Below the pieces are notes generated by a model. It saw only the letters and a program-made list of their open reading frames with translations, did not search any database and was not told where the DNA came from. The translations under genes and the position numbers were made by a program. From Linnemannia hyalina (taxonomy: Eukaryota; Mortierellomycota; Mortierellomycetes; Mortierellales; Mortierellaceae), in the NCBI GenBank assembly GCA_019671135.1, contig JAHRHY010000002.1:2681501-2745500 (forward strand): 64,000 nucleotides of DNA, written 5' to 3'. Shown in pieces: positions 1 to 11,166 of this stretch (positions are counted from its first letter, which is position 1; each line of letters begins with the position of its first letter).

Positions 1-951
1 GCGACTCATATCCCCCTCTCAACGTTCGCCCTCGCCACAGCCCTCTCGCTCACAAAATTGGCGCTACATGTCTATATCGGATCGACCCTATCCTCCCTGG
101 CTCCTATTACCACACCTGAAGGCGAAACCACCAACCCTGACGGATCTCTGCCACCAACCACTCCAGTCAACGGCGATACCCATGGTCGCAACTTGAAGAT
201 TGTCTTTATGGTGATCAGCATCATCATTGGATTCGCAGTCGGTGCCTATGTCTGGACAGTTGCCAAGCGGGAGATTGCGGCCAGCGAAGGAATCCGGATC
301 GAGAGACGCAAAAAGAGACGCGCTTCTCTGAGACAGAGTCGGGCTTCCATGAGATCTGTCGAGGGACTTGGTTCTGGACGTGATAACTACCTTCAACGAC
401 ACCTCTTGGCCAGATCAGGCTCTTCGGGCGGGATTGCTGAACTGGGACAGGATAATGTGCCGGCCATTGATTTGACTTCTTCGGGATCTGAATTTGTTGG
501 TGGGGCGGTTGGGTTCTCGATAAGTGGGTATCAGGATGAAGAGGATGATGGATTGGAAGATCAGGCGCTGGTTGGAAATGGCGGAGAACGATCATCGCAT
601 CACCTTCACTCGCTCTCCAGGTCTGGGATCAATCTTGCAGTAGGAGGAGGGTCAGGACGCGCAGATTACGGATCGGATTCTGACGAGTCTGACTTCTTGG
701 ACGACGAGGACGACTATGACGATGATGATATGAGTGACATGGAGCGCGGAATCGATAACGACGACAGCAATGCTCATGGCCGCAACTCAAGGAGGGCATC
801 GTTTACAGGACAGAACAGCACAGAAATGAATGTCCGAAATCCTTTACCCCGCCACACCCAGGGATCATCATTAGGGACCTCCTCCCAGAATACAATGGGC
901 TGGTTTGCAGAAAACGGCGTCGATATCAGCAACAACGACAGGGGATGGTGA
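1..951 (+). CDS. TVP38/TMEM64-like (VTT domain) membrane protein, 3' part
   Basis: The frame is open from base 1, so the 5' end lies outside the window; 316 residues are visible before the stop. The first visible residues (TFALATALSLTKLALHVYIGS) resemble the end of the VTT/SNARE-associated domain of fungal Golgi protein TVP38. A hydrophobic segment (IVFMVISIIIGFAVGAYVW) follows at about visible residues 67-85, as in TVP38, then a basic stretch (RRKKRRASLRQSRASMR). The long tail is Ser-rich and acidic (DDEDDYDDDDMSDME) and probably cytosolic. Family members are multi-pass proteins of Golgi/endosomal membranes; VTT proteins are linked to lipid scrambling and vesicle traffic. A possible AATAAA lies at 971-976. 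The next gene converges from the right with 97 bp between the stops. The family call rests on a short visible stretch. Confidence 0.65.
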   Translation, partial: ATHIPLSTFALATALSLTKLALHVYIGSTLSSLAPITTPEGETTNPDGSLPPTTPVNGDTHGRNLKIVFMVISIIIGFAVGAYVWTVAKREIAASEGIRIERRKKRRASLRQSRASMRSVEGLGSGRDNYLQRHLLARSGSSGGIAELGQDNVPAIDLTSSGSEFVGGAVGFSISGYQDEEDDGLEDQALVGNGGERSSHHLHSLSRSGINLAVGGGSGRADYGSDSDESDFLDDEDDYDDDDMSDMERGIDNDDSNAHGRNSRRASFTGQNSTEMNVRNPLPRHTQGSSLGTSSQNTMGWFAENGVDISNNDRGW

Positions 952-970
952 AAACAATAATACCATTAAT

Positions 971-976
971 AATAAA
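971..976 (+). terminator. Candidate polyadenylation signal of the TVP38-like gene
   Basis: AATAAA lies 20 bp after the TAA/TGA region of the left-edge gene, in an AT-rich intergenic strip between two convergent genes. Placement fits a 3' end signal; cleavage site not determined. Confidence 0.35.
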
Positions 977-1048
977 AAATTGTCACCATCATTAGCACCA
1001 CTAACCACCTAGTTATTTTTACCATTTTTTTTTTATTGTGAGCAAGGG

Positions 1049-3261
1049 TTATGCCTTCCCTTTGATGACCTGGACAGCCAAGAGACCGCCGTGGACTTTA
1101 TCCATCGTCATCTCCCTCCAGTTATATCCCCAACTCTCTAGCCAGTCGATAATGGCCGGTTTGAGCTTGGCGCGCAGGTTGGCAGAATGATTGCCAGTAC
1201 CTGTGACAATGTACACCGTGCCCGTGTAAACCTCCTTCTCCAACTTCTCCATAAACTCATCCAAAAAGACCAATGACTCATCCACATGCAGTCCATGGAG
1301 ATCGATCCATGTCTCGCCCTGGGTGACGCTCTTGACCACGCCTCCGTTCCTGGATTCGAAAATCTCGCGACTGGCCTCCCGGTGTGTCGCCATCATCAGG
1401 TCGTTGTAATCACGTCCCTGGGTCGAATACTTGGCCGCTCCCTTGCCGTCGTTTCGATTATACGCCGCCTTGGCCATCTCGAAGCAGTTGTTACGGGCCT
1501 TTGCATACTCGATCGCCTGAGCGCGCGCCTTGAGGTACGTCTCCTGAAGGGGTGATCCAGACTCGAGCCACGGGAGAGTGTCAGGCGCCTTCAGCAGAGC
1601 GAATGACCTGCGTTCTTCCCCTACGCTCCTGCTCTGGGTAGCAGACTTATGCATGGGCGTAAGCGGTCTCGATGCTGCCGCGGCGGCTGTAGCGGAATAA
1701 GAGATCAAGGGTTTGGACAAAAGCGGAGGGGATGTCACTTTGATCTTATCGTCTAGAGCCGTCGCCAATTCGTCGACAGTGTCCTTGTCGCCGAGTGCGC
1801 CATTCGTGCCATTCTTGGCCTTGTTATTGGTGTCCTTGCTGGCTTTGGAGGATTTCTGCGAGACCTTTGATCCGTTTGATTTGCGACCCCAAGCTGAAGC
1901 TTTGCTCTTGGTCGAGGTGCTGGCAGCCAACGATGGGAAATCAAAGTCGTCCATCACAGGTGGCAGTTGCTTTGGCACCGGTGCAGGGGAATCAAAGCTT
2001 CTGCTTGTCTCCAGATGGTGGTTGAACTCGCAAGTGTCGCCTTTCAGGCACTGACCCTTCAGCCTACATAACCAAAGCCAAGTGGAGGCTATTAGCGCCC
2101 AAATTACCAACTGTCAGGGCGTTCTTTTGTGTCGATCGTCCCAAAAAGATATCTATTCGCTTACCAGAACTTGCAGATCATCGAGTCGAGGTCATGGCTG
2201 AACCAGCAGTCTCGTCGGAAGCAGTTTCCTTGCAAGAAATGCCGGCAGGTCAGAGTCGAACGGACGTCGCCCATAGGTACAGGCACGGGAGGTGCAGGTT
2301 GTTTGGTCTTTTCGGCCATTAGCAACTCCAAAGTGTTTTCAAAGTCGTATGCTGACTTCGAGAACGCCATCTCGATCTTCTCAGGACTGAGGTCTCCGAT
2401 AATGAGCTGAAGCATCTCCAGCGGCGACATGTCCTGGTCCAGGTCCAGTTGAGACGCAGTCTCGTCGTCGGTAGGGTCTTCCTCGGTGGAATAAAAAATG
2501 GGCGGGGGATAAGAGATATTGCGTGCTTCGTTGATAACCTCTGCATCTGAAGCGCTGGGCGGTGCAAATGGGTTGAACTCGTCGTCGTCGAATGGGTCGA
2601 GGGCATCCCGAGGAGCGCCATTGAACTGGCCGCTGACTGTAATGGGTCCCTGTGCCGATGAATCCTCGTCGTCGTCGATTCTTGCCCAGCCCTCTGGTCC
2701 CACTTGGCTCGCTTGACCACCGGTTGTGCTGGCAGATGACTCGCTTGACTCGAAATCTTCGGCAGGTCGTACAATTGCGATAGGGCGCGAGCTGCCAGCT
2801 GTTGTTGTTGTTGTTGATGATGTTGTTGGATATTGGATGTCTAGGGCCGAACTTGGGTATGCATACAGAGGAGCTTCTAACCAGAAGAGACCTCCTTGGG
2901 AATACTGAGCAAACAGCTCAGCTACGGCGTCCTGGAGGTTCATGTTTTTCTGTGTAAAGGGAAAGTTTTAAAAAGAGTAGACAACGTATCAGGCCCATGG
3001 TTAGTTTGAACTAATGGTACAGTGGGATATGTGTGATGTACTTTTTTGGTAAACTAGTAGTCGATGAGTTATCGCGATCGCGGAATCCATGAACGAGCAA
3101 GGTTTACTCACCAGATCGCAGCTCTCCTCGAGACATCCGTAGATGGTGGCGGACTTGTCCTCCTCGGAGAGATTCTGGTCGTAGAGGACGCCGGTGATGT
3201 AGGGCTCAAAGTCCATGCCTAGTCCGAGACTGCCTAGGTAGTTCGAGAGCCACGTCGCCAT
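1049..3261 (-). CDS. CCCH zinc finger, DUF1771 and Smr domain protein
   Basis: Three exons on the minus strand: 3261-3112, 2949-2165, 2063-1049 (649 residues). All junctions are GT-AG and in phase, and the last intron falls inside the second zinc finger (CKFW/LKGQC). Residues 1-50 have a MATWLSNYLG start. A CUE-like helical module (SPLEMLQLIIGDLSPEKIEM) sits near 222-265. Two CCCH fingers lie near 285-302 and 309-327. DUF1771 (LKARAQAIEYAKARNNC onward) covers about 486-548. A C-terminal Smr domain with LHGLHVDE and the TGTGNHS loop covers about 563-649. Smr domains bind or cleave nucleic acid, and CUE-like modules bind ubiquitin, so a role in RNA surveillance on ribosomes is plausible but inferred. 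It is head-to-head with ASNSD1. Confidence 0.88.
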
Positions 3262-3548
3262 CTTCTCCTTGTGATGGTGGATGATTACTTTTTTGGATAA
3301 CTGCAGATGGTGTTGATGAGGTGACTGATGACAGCAAAAAAGAGGAAGAGTGGAGAGGGGGTATTGACGAAGGAAGAGGAGGGGGTCCAGACAGAACAGC
3401 GGCTGCATATTTTTCAACAACTGTAGTTTGGAGCCCAATGGACCTGGAAAAGAAGAAAGGGAGAGAGAGTGGCTTGTGCCCGCAGTGAAATTCCTCTCCC
3501 TAACTAACCTCACGTTGTTATTGGAAAGTACTCTCTCTCTCTGACAAC
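3262..3548. promoter_or_regulatory. Shared bidirectional promoter, CCCH-Smr gene / ASNSD1
   Basis: These 287 bp separate the two divergent start codons. A CT repeat (3533-3543) sits just before the ASNSD1 ATG. No clear TATA box is visible. The assignment rests on gene arrangement. Confidence 0.5.
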
Positions 3549-6014
3549 ATGTGCGGCATCCTCTTCAGCATCCAGGACAGGAATGTCGAACCCACAGAGA
3601 ACTTTGCACCTACTTGGTCCACCCTCCAGGAGCTGAATTCCAGGCGAGGTATCCACCACCCCCGTCCAGCTCACATTCTTAGCCTTCATTTATCAGAACC
3701 TGCAATCCCGGAGATCCCCTGTATCCTAAATAATTTGGTTTCAATTTCACCCTAGGACCTAGTGCGCAGGATTCTCACAATGTCGCCCTGAGTCAGCCGA
3801 GAAACGATAGCCTGGACCCTACATGGAGCAGCAACATTGATATGACTTTCTATGGTGCCGTTCTTCATCTGCGCGGAGATCAAGTCACTCGTCAGCCCCA
3901 TGTGTCCTCTACAGGAAATGTTCTCATCTGGAACGGCGAGATCTTTGACGGCATTGCTGTGGATCACCACGAAAACGACGGCAGGGTGCTCATGGATCAA
4001 TTGGAGGCGATTTCTGCTAGGTGCCGTGACGGACCACATGATCATAGACATGATTTCTTGAACCTCATGGCCAAGATTGAAGGACCTTACGCGTTCGTCT
4101 ACTTTCATGTAAGGACTGTGGCATATCATCGACAACCACTGGCCTTGTCATATGCGAGAATCAGGACCATCAGACTAATGTTTTTGATTATCTAATATAT
4201 CTCTTAGGCGCATTCTCAATCAGTGTACTTCGGTCGCGACTGTCTGGGTCGACGCTCGCTTCTGTGGCACAAGTCTGATCAGGTAGAGTCGAGAATCGAA
4301 TTACCCTTCATTCTCACATCGACTGGATACAGCGCCTTCCGCAGCGAGCTATTGCGATTGGAAGAGGTTCCTGCGGATGGAATCTACAGCCTGTCGCTTG
4401 TCTCTAATAGCCCAAAGGTCATCACTAAGCATCCATGGGTTCCGGCTCAGACATCTAGCGCCAATGAACCAGGCACAATGGTACGTCTCACTCGTGGTTT
4501 ACCAATGGTAGTGCTAGTTGATAGCGCACTTAGGATCTTTTTCTAACGCTGTACCACCGACATTGCTTAGACATTGCCATTCGGGAGAGTGAACAGCGCC
4601 ATTCCTCAGGATTCGGAACTTTCAGCGCCATTTGCAGACGGCGTCAAGTTTGACCAGGCGCACCCTAATGTGGTGCCTCCAATCACAGAGGACATGAAGG
4701 AGGCGATCACTGGAATGATTGAAGTCCTGGGCGACTCTGTCAGAAGAAGAGTACAGGACATCCCCAGAACTGGGTAAGCGCACTCCTCGAGATCGTCATG
4801 ATTGAACTAAAGATCTTCATAGAAAGTATAGGATATTTACACGTATATTCCAACCCCATTAGGCTGGTACATGATGCTCGTGTGGGCATTTTGTTCTCGG
4901 GTGGTTTGGACTGCCTCTGTCTGGCAGCATTGGCAGACAAATTTCTCCCCGAAGGCGAGGCGATTGATCTACTGAATGTCGGATTCGAAAACCCTCGTTC
5001 TGTCAAGGCCAAGGCTGCAGAGGAAGCTCTAGCGCAAAAGCGTCTCAAGAAGAAGCAAGGTGCTGTAGAATCCTCAGGACCAGTCGGCGGCGAAAGGGCC
5101 AATAATGAGTACGCAAAACCAGCAAAGCCCGACACACGATTCAATGTACCTGATCGGACGACAGGATATGAGAGTCTTGCTGAACTGAGAAAGATATCCC
5201 CCCGGAGACACTGGAACTTTGTCGAGGTGAATGTCCCATTTGAGGAGGCCATGGCGCAGCGATCCGAGATCTTAGAGCGGATAGCCCCTCTTGAAACCGT
5301 CATGGACCTGGTAATGAGATGCGTTTTTTCGTGTATCTGATGGGCAATACTGTATTGCGCCAAGGTGTCTAACACTACGCACGATTTGATTTGTAGAGTA
5401 TTGCTATGGCATTCTGGTTCGCTTCGCGTGGGATCGGATATATCAAGAATGACCAGGGTGAGCTGGAAGCTTACACGAGCCAAGCAAAAGTACTCTTGTC
5501 AGGACTTGGAGCGGATGAACAACTCGGCGGGTACTCTCGTCACAAGGACCAGTTCACGGCAGCGGGTTGGGAGGGACTCATCCATGAACTTCAACTCGAC
5601 CTTAACAGGATATCAACCCGTAACCTCGGTAAGTCATCCCTTCAGCACTTCCTGCGCAGCCAAAACTCTGTCAGCGTCGTTTTGAGATGTCATCCTAACT
5701 TATCTGTCAACATCTGCATAGGCCGAGATGATAGAATCATATCTGACCACGGCAAAGAGGCACGCTACCCATTCCTAAGCACAAACGTAGTCCAGTTCCT
5801 GAGCAAACTGCGAGTGGATCTCAAAGTCGATCTTAGGTACCCGCGCGGAGTCGGCGAAAAAATTCTGCTGCGGCATGTTGCCCGTGAACTAGGCTTTGAC
5901 CGCGCAAGCTCCCATTGGAAGCGCGCTGTCCAATTTGGTGCCCGAACTGCTAAAATGACGGACAGCGGGAGATCTGAAATAGGGCAGCAGGTGGTAGATA
6001 GAGCAGCAGAATAA
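3549..6014 (+). CDS. ASNSD1: Asparagine synthetase domain-containing protein 1 (ASNSD1-like)
   Basis: Seven exons: 3549-3648, 3756-4108, 4208-4480, 4571-4773, 4863-5310, 5397-5628, 5722-6014, giving 633 residues, close to human ASNSD1 (643). It begins MCGILFSI, so Cys2 can serve as the nucleophile of a class II (Ntn) glutaminase domain. That domain continues through NVLIWNGEIFDG and YFGRDCLGRRSLLW. The second half is the ATP-pyrophosphatase fold, with FSGGLDC as the PP-loop, then SIAMAFWFASRG, LLSGLGADEQLGGYSRH and SDHGKEARYPFLS. The usual PP-loop SGGxDS has Cys in place of the final Ser. The family is conserved, but its physiological reaction is poorly defined; true asparagine synthetase is a different, longer relative. 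Splice phases are all consistent. Confidence 0.93.
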
Positions 6015-6641
6015 AAACGATAGTTGTACAAGCGCGCGTATGTCTATATATATATATATAGAAAAATAAGGGTGCTGCGCAGACGCCTAAAAAATCTAGG
6101 GCGCGCGTTCCGTTGGCCAATTTCCATTGGGTCCAGCATTGTCATTAAGCAACTTCAGCAAGGCCTTGGTTGCAATGCCAGGGGTTATGCCTGCTTGCCG
6201 ATTAATTGATGAGCTAAAGGCTCCTCTTCGATAACTATAGAGACCCAAGAGTCGAAGGCTGCATGGGCCTTGGTTTCTATTGGCATCAACGTGGCATATC
6301 GTCGTTCTTTGTTTGCTTAATAATTCAATTTTAGGAGACGCCACTAACCTTTGAGTATGTTCAGACTGTTCAATAGTGCCTGGGCCTGGATTGAATCCAC
6401 CACGCGTAAACTGGAAACGCCAGTCGGCATCTTTCATGCTATTGCTCTGCTCCTTTCCAGTTGATCATTTCACGCCATTTTGGACGGTTTTCCAGCTATG
6501 CCTTCATATTTCTTTCATTGCACCATTTCACTATAAAAGACGAACGACGTTCCTCTTCTTTTGCAATCGCCAACCAAAGCAGCAAGAAGAAAACAACAAC
6601 CAGCAGCAACAACAACCACCCTCATCTTCCTCAATCCCACC
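6015..6641. other. Intergenic, 627 bp
   Basis: Separates ASNSD1 from the glutathione transferase gene, both on the plus strand. It holds a short TA dinucleotide run (about 6046-6060). The region from 6550 to 6640 is rich in CAA/CAG and probably forms the 5' untranslated leader of the next gene. No gene is seen. Confidence 0.5.
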
Positions 6642-7551
6642 ATGACCGCGCAATTAACTAACAATGACTCGACGTTTGTCCTTCATTACATGAAAGCCAT
6701 GGGCCGCGCCGGTAACCACAGCCTCCTTCCCTATCACCCGCCTTCATCAACAACTGTCATTACCCAGTGGCCCCTCCATACTATAACTTACCCTCCGCTT
6801 CCTCGTAACCCATTTTTCCTTCTTCACCGAAATAGTCACGATTCGTATCATGCTTCACTTGAAGGGCGTCAAGTACATTAACAAGGTTATCACAGCTGAA
6901 GACGTCGCCGCCGATCGTCCCGCCCTCCCCTTTGGCCAAGTCCCCGTCTTGATCGAAACCAAGGCCGACGGGACTACCCTCGAACTGGGCGAGTCGCTTG
7001 CCATCGAAGTAGGTCCACCTTACAAGAAACCTGCAAACGCGTAAAGCACACTGCGCAGCAGCATAGTTAACTCCCTTTTTTTTTCTGGCTCCTCGCACAA
7101 AATCACCCAAACGCAAACCCTCACCTTTTAGCACTACCTGGCCGAGAAGTTTGGCTGGCTCGGCACCACACCCGAAGAATCCGCCACCTTAAAATCAATA
7201 TCCCTCAACATCTACTTCTCCCTCTACAACAACTGTTTCGTCCCCAAAACTCCCATCCACGAATCTATCGCCGACCCTTCCTCCGTCTTCAACACCAAAA
7301 CCCTCCCTCTGTTCATTGCAACCCAAGAACGCTGGTTGATGAAGAATGGGAACAATGGTCATTACTGGGGGGATAGGTTGACCTACCCAGATTTGACCCT
7401 TTTGCATTGGATTCGGTTGTTTGAAGGGTTGGGGCTTAAATTGGATGAGGAGGGCCCGATCAAGAAGGTCGAGAAGACGGTTATGGCGATGGAGGAGTGG
7501 AAGGGCATGTTTGAGGCCTTTCATCCTTTTTCTTCCATTGATGCTATCTAA
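6642..7551 (+). CDS. Glutathione S-transferase (sigma/alpha-like)
   Basis: Three exons: 6642-6711, 6836-7008, 7132-7551, giving 220 residues, typical for a cytosolic GST. The N-terminal thioredoxin-like half has VLHYMKAMGRA (the Tyr of LHY is the candidate glutathione-activating residue) and then LPFGQVPVLIE, with the conserved cis-Pro before VL. LELGESLAIEHYLAEKFGW is the usual glutathione-binding Glu-Ser segment, split by intron 2. The all-helical C-terminal half includes YWGDRLTYPDLTLLHWI, matching the GST-C core. The usual GRAE is GRAV here. The predicted role is conjugation of glutathione to electrophiles or isomerase/peroxidase activity in the cytosol. AATAAA at 7624-7629 follows the stop by 73 bp. 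Confidence 0.88.
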
Positions 7552-7623
7552 GTTCCATGGGTTGTCCCTGAGTTTGCTATGCACTTCTACATTTGTATCT
7601 TTGTGCCAGTTTTCGATTTATTC

Positions 7624-7629
7624 AATAAA
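7624..7629 (+). terminator. Candidate polyadenylation signal of the GST gene
   Basis: AATAAA lies between the GST stop and the convergent antiporter stop (123 bp apart). It sits at a normal distance for a 3' end signal. Confidence 0.4.
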
Positions 7630-7673
7630 CAATAATGGTATTTCCAGCTGTGTTTGTTATTTGACTAGGACTT

Positions 7674-9077
7674 CTACTTCATGACAAAGCTGAATGCACC
7701 AACGCCAACAAGAGTCGAAAGGACGATGGACCAGGTCGTGATAACCATACTCGTCTGACTCATAACACCCTGCGCCTGCGCCTGCTGCACCATCAACAGC
7801 CCAAGTTCTCCTCGAGCAATCATCGCTGCACCGACCATCCACCTAGCGCCATATCGTCCTCCTCTATTGCCACTCTCTTCCTCCTCCTCCTTCTCCTCAG
7901 ATACCCGTGCGGGGACGATAATCACGGTCACCAGTTTCGAAAGCGACGCGATCACAGCGTAGACAATCCCCCACCCAAACAAGGCCGGCTCCAAGATCTT
8001 GGTCAACGGGATCGCGAACCCGATGGTCGCAAAGAAGATGGCGCTCATCGCTGGTTGGACCTTGTCAGTAATCTGCTCCTCGTACATTTGCTTGAGGTCT
8101 TCAAAAGCTGAGAAAAAGACGCCGGCAACAAAGGCACCCAAAAGACGTGAGCTGCCCAGGTATTCTGCCAGGATGCTGTATGAAAACCCGGCGATGAGCA
8201 TCCCTGCTAGCTTGATTGTAGATGCGAACCGGGTATAAAAGACCGCGATTCGAGTCCTGATGTCGTTGCGGTGGCGGCGGCTCATCAACCTTTTCTCAGA
8301 GTGAATCCCGGTGTCACCCACCCTCTTGGCCACACTCTGAGCATCCACTATCTCTGTATCGCCATCCATAGACGATGCCTTCCTGGACTTGACCCTCGAA
8401 AGAGCAGCACATCCACCAACACCCACAAGAATGATCCCAAAACTCGCAAGCAACGGCTGAATCACGGTCATAGGCCGAATCCCCGATCCAGATCCGCCAA
8501 TACTCGAGACAATACCTAACAGGATAAGACTCACAACATCATCCAGCATCGCCGCCGTCGTAATAAGCGTCCCGATCGCCGTATCCAGAATCCCTTGTTG
8601 CTTCATCATAGTCACCGCAATCGCAATCGACGTCGAGGCCAACGACGCACCAGACGCAACAGCCTCAATCACAACATCAGACAACTCTCTCTTTCCCGAA
8701 TCTACACCCCCCTCTAGCTCCTGGATATGCCTCAGCTTCGAAACTCCATACATGAACCCAAACCCAGTCGCCAACGGGACTACAATCCCCACACCAGCAA
8801 CAAGCGCCGCTCTCGGTCCAGCCTTCACAACCCGCCGGACATCAGTCCCCAATCCGGCCTCAAAGACTAATCCCAGAACCCCGACCTCTCCAGCAAGAAT
8901 GAGTAAAGTCTTGTCGGTCGGTAAGAGCGTGCCAGGGCTTAGGTTCCCAAAGAGGAGTCCGATGAGGAGTTCACCGACCAGTCGACAGCGTAAGAGTTCT
9001 TCGAAGAGCGTCCCTGAAAGCCATAGTGAGAGGATGAAGAGGCAGAAGTATGGGAGGTCTAAGGAAAACTTCATCAA
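7674..9077 (-). CDS. CPA2-family cation/H+ antiporter
   Basis: Single exon, 467 residues. The protein is almost entirely made of hydrophobic helices. It starts with MMKFSLDLPYFCLFILSLWLSG, followed by LVGELLIGLLFGNLSPG, the conserved first helices of the Na+/H+ exchanger fold. GEVGVLGLVFEAGLGTD and SGASLASTSIAIAVTMMK correspond to the membrane core, where bacterial KefC/NapA-type antiporters carry their ion-binding acidic residues; TAAMLDDVVSLILLGIVSSI carries the DD pair. The last helices contain ARGELGLLMVQQAQ. A charged cytosolic loop (about 225-280) divides the protein. It lacks the long C-terminal domain of yeast Kha1. Ion choice (Na+ or K+) and membrane cannot be told from sequence. The next Met alternatives (residue 2) do not change the call. 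Confidence 0.85.
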   Translation of the reverse strand: MMKFSLDLPYFCLFILSLWLSGTLFEELLRCRLVGELLIGLLFGNLSPGTLLPTDKTLLILAGEVGVLGLVFEAGLGTDVRRVVKAGPRAALVAGVGIVVPLATGFGFMYGVSKLRHIQELEGGVDSGKRELSDVVIEAVASGASLASTSIAIAVTMMKQQGILDTAIGTLITTAAMLDDVVSLILLGIVSSIGGSGSGIRPMTVIQPLLASFGIILVGVGGCAALSRVKSRKASSMDGDTEIVDAQSVAKRVGDTGIHSEKRLMSRRHRNDIRTRIAVFYTRFASTIKLAGMLIAGFSYSILAEYLGSSRLLGAFVAGVFFSAFEDLKQMYEEQITDKVQPAMSAIFFATIGFAIPLTKILEPALFGWGIVYAVIASLSKLVTVIIVPARVSEEKEEEEESGNRGGRYGARWMVGAAMIARGELGLLMVQQAQAQGVMSQTSMVITTWSIVLSTLVGVGAFSFVMK

Positions 9078-9279
9078 TGCATTGAGTTTCGCTTATGAGA
9101 TTACAAAAGGGAAAGGTGTAAAGAGTGAAGGATGAACAACAAACAAAATGGGATGGACGTCGAAATGCAGAAATGGATGATGTGAAATACCCATGTTGTG
9201 GCTGAAAATTAAAAAAAGGGCGCCACTAAAATGAATTTCTGAATGCAAATGCGAGTTTTTATTTGACAGCAAGGGTGGA

Positions 9280-11012
9280 TCATGGTCCGTGCTGGATGTA
9301 TCCTTGAGGGCCAAGCTGAGGGTGTCCTGGGGTGTATCCTTGGGGGCCAAGCTGAGGGTGTCCTGGAGTGTATCCTTGGGGGTTAATCTGCGCGAGTCCT
9401 TGGGTGCCATGGCTAACAACCCCCATCTGAAACGCAGGCGGCGCAACAACTGCGCCTGGCGGGTTAATGGTAGCATTGGCATTCGGTATAAAGTTGGCAT
9501 TAGCCATAGCCTGCATTTCGTTCTTCTCCCTCAACTTGACCTCCAGGTCTTCGCGCAGTTTGCGCAACCGCTCGGGCGCGATGGGTGTGTGACCGAATCG
9601 ACAGTTATCTCCTCGCTCACAAATGCCTCGAAGATGGTAGTACGTGCAGGGTTCTTCGCTGAGATCGTGGGAGAACGGGCACATGTCTCCCTTGGCACAG
9701 GAGCCAACCTTCTCAAAGTTACATACTCCACGCGCCTTCCTGCTCGCTTCTCGCATGATCGTCGAGTCTGCTTCCTTGGCTGCCATAGCTGCCTGTTGAG
9801 CTTCAATATCGTGCTTGAACGTGCAAACCGCCTAACAAGGTTTAAAACAAGCGAATGGACAAACGTGCAAGAACAGTTAGATTCCTGACTCGCCAAAAAT
9901 AAATACCTTTCAACAATAAAACACAATGATGCGGATCAAGCATGAAACTAAGACGTACCTTTCGACATTCGCCTTGCAAAAAGTACATGCAATCCTTCTT
10001 GGGCACAAAGGGTGTCTGCTGGCGCTTCTGATGAGGTTGTCCATTGTTACTGTTGTTGCCCTGGTTGTTTTTGTTTTGAAGGGCTGATTTTTGATTGTTG
10101 ATATTATGTTGATGCCTGTGCTGCTGGTCCTGCCTGGGGGTGGGGGTTGTTGAGGGTGCAGCGGCAGTGTCGGCAGGTGCAGCGGCAGTGTCGGCAGGCG
10201 CAGTCAGTCCTGCTACCTGGGCGGCCAAGAGTTCCGCCTGCCGCTTTTGCTCCGCCAACATGTTCCTGCTTTGTTCTTGGAGGTCACGTTGAAGCATCTT
10301 GTTGGTATGTGTGACATGTTGAATCAGGAGTTCCGAAAAATCGTCGTCCTTGGACACCCCGACGAGTTCAGGTTGAGCATCCAGATTCCGTGCAATCATC
10401 TGTGGGTCGTACTTCGACCTTTTGTAATTCTATTCAATTACAAAATAAGCATTGTCGATACCATTAGTATCATGAATACGGACTTTAGGCATCCTTGTAT
10501 GCGATCCAAAAAAAAGGCGTTCTTACCTTGCCCAGATTAGCGTTGACATTGTTTTTTCTCTTTGCTCCTTGCTTCTGGTTTGATGGTGGCCCTGCTTGGT
10601 TTTTTTTTGTTTCTGAGGGTGCGGGAATCGAGCCTGTTGGGCCGCCTTGATTGTTGCTGTTGTTTTTCCTCTTGAGTTTCCTATTCCGCTTCTTAGCACT
10701 ATTACTAAGATTGTTGGTGTTGGTCTGGTTCTCGTTGATGGCGGCTGTTGTTGGTGCGGGCGTAAAAGATGTTGGCGCCGTAAAGGCCGCTTGTGCGGCT
10801 GCTGCGATATCTGACAGCACGTTCTTTGGAACGTGTGGCGTCGTCACCGCGGCTGCTCCTGCGGAAGAAGGTGCAGGTTGAGTAGAGGCTGTTGGACGAA
10901 CACGTTTGAACTTTTTTGATGCATTCACTGAGGGGGTGTTGGCGTCGAGTGATGGCAACACTGTTGACATGAGCGAGTCGAGTGACAACTTTGCAGGCGT
11001 CTGTCCTTCCAT
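9280..11012 (-). CDS. CCCH zinc finger protein, ZC3H4/6/8 type
   Basis: Three exons: 11012-10527, 10429-9959, 9831-9280 (502 residues). I start at ATG 11012 (MEGQTPAKLSL) rather than an upstream Met, since upstream residues look like leader translation. Residues 1-300 are low complexity, with basic blocks such as KKRNRKLKRK (nuclear-type signal) and a duplicated 7-residue unit APADTAA. Three fingers follow: C309/C317/C322/H326 (split by intron 2), C356/C364/C370/H374 and C381/C390/C396/H400. The third finger reads CTYYHLRGICERGDNCRFGH, much like the last finger of ZC3H4/6/8. Those proteins bind RNA and act on nuclear transcripts. The C-terminus carries two copies of QGYTPGHPQLGP encoded by a 36-bp minisatellite. 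Confidence 0.82.
9286..9392 (-). repeat. 36-bp coding minisatellite in the CCCH gene
   Basis: Two near-perfect copies plus partial flanking copies of a 36-bp unit encode the 12-residue repeat QGYTPGHPQLGP, then QGYIQHGP at the stop. The unit keeps frame, so copy number could vary between strains without breaking the protein. Confidence 0.85.
10157..10200 (-). repeat. 21-bp coding tandem repeat
   Basis: Two adjacent copies of a 21-bp unit encode APADTAA twice in the second exon of the CCCH gene. Confidence 0.8.
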
Positions 11013-11094
11013 TGTTTCAGTGCGAGTGGTTGGTTGGTTGTGGTTAAGGAGAAAGGACAGAGAGAGAGAGTTGAGCGTATAAAACTCAGGCATG

Positions 11095-11112
11095 AAAAAA
11101 AAAAAAAAAAAA
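11095..11112. repeat. Poly(A/T) tract upstream of the CCCH gene
   Basis: A run of 18 A on the plus strand (T on the coding strand), 83 bp upstream of the ATG at 11012. Such poly(dA:dT) tracts commonly lie in nucleosome-poor promoters. Confidence 0.8.
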
Positions 11113-11166
11113 GACGAAGTGTGGTGACTGCTTGTGTTAAATTAGCAAATCAAAACATGACTACTG

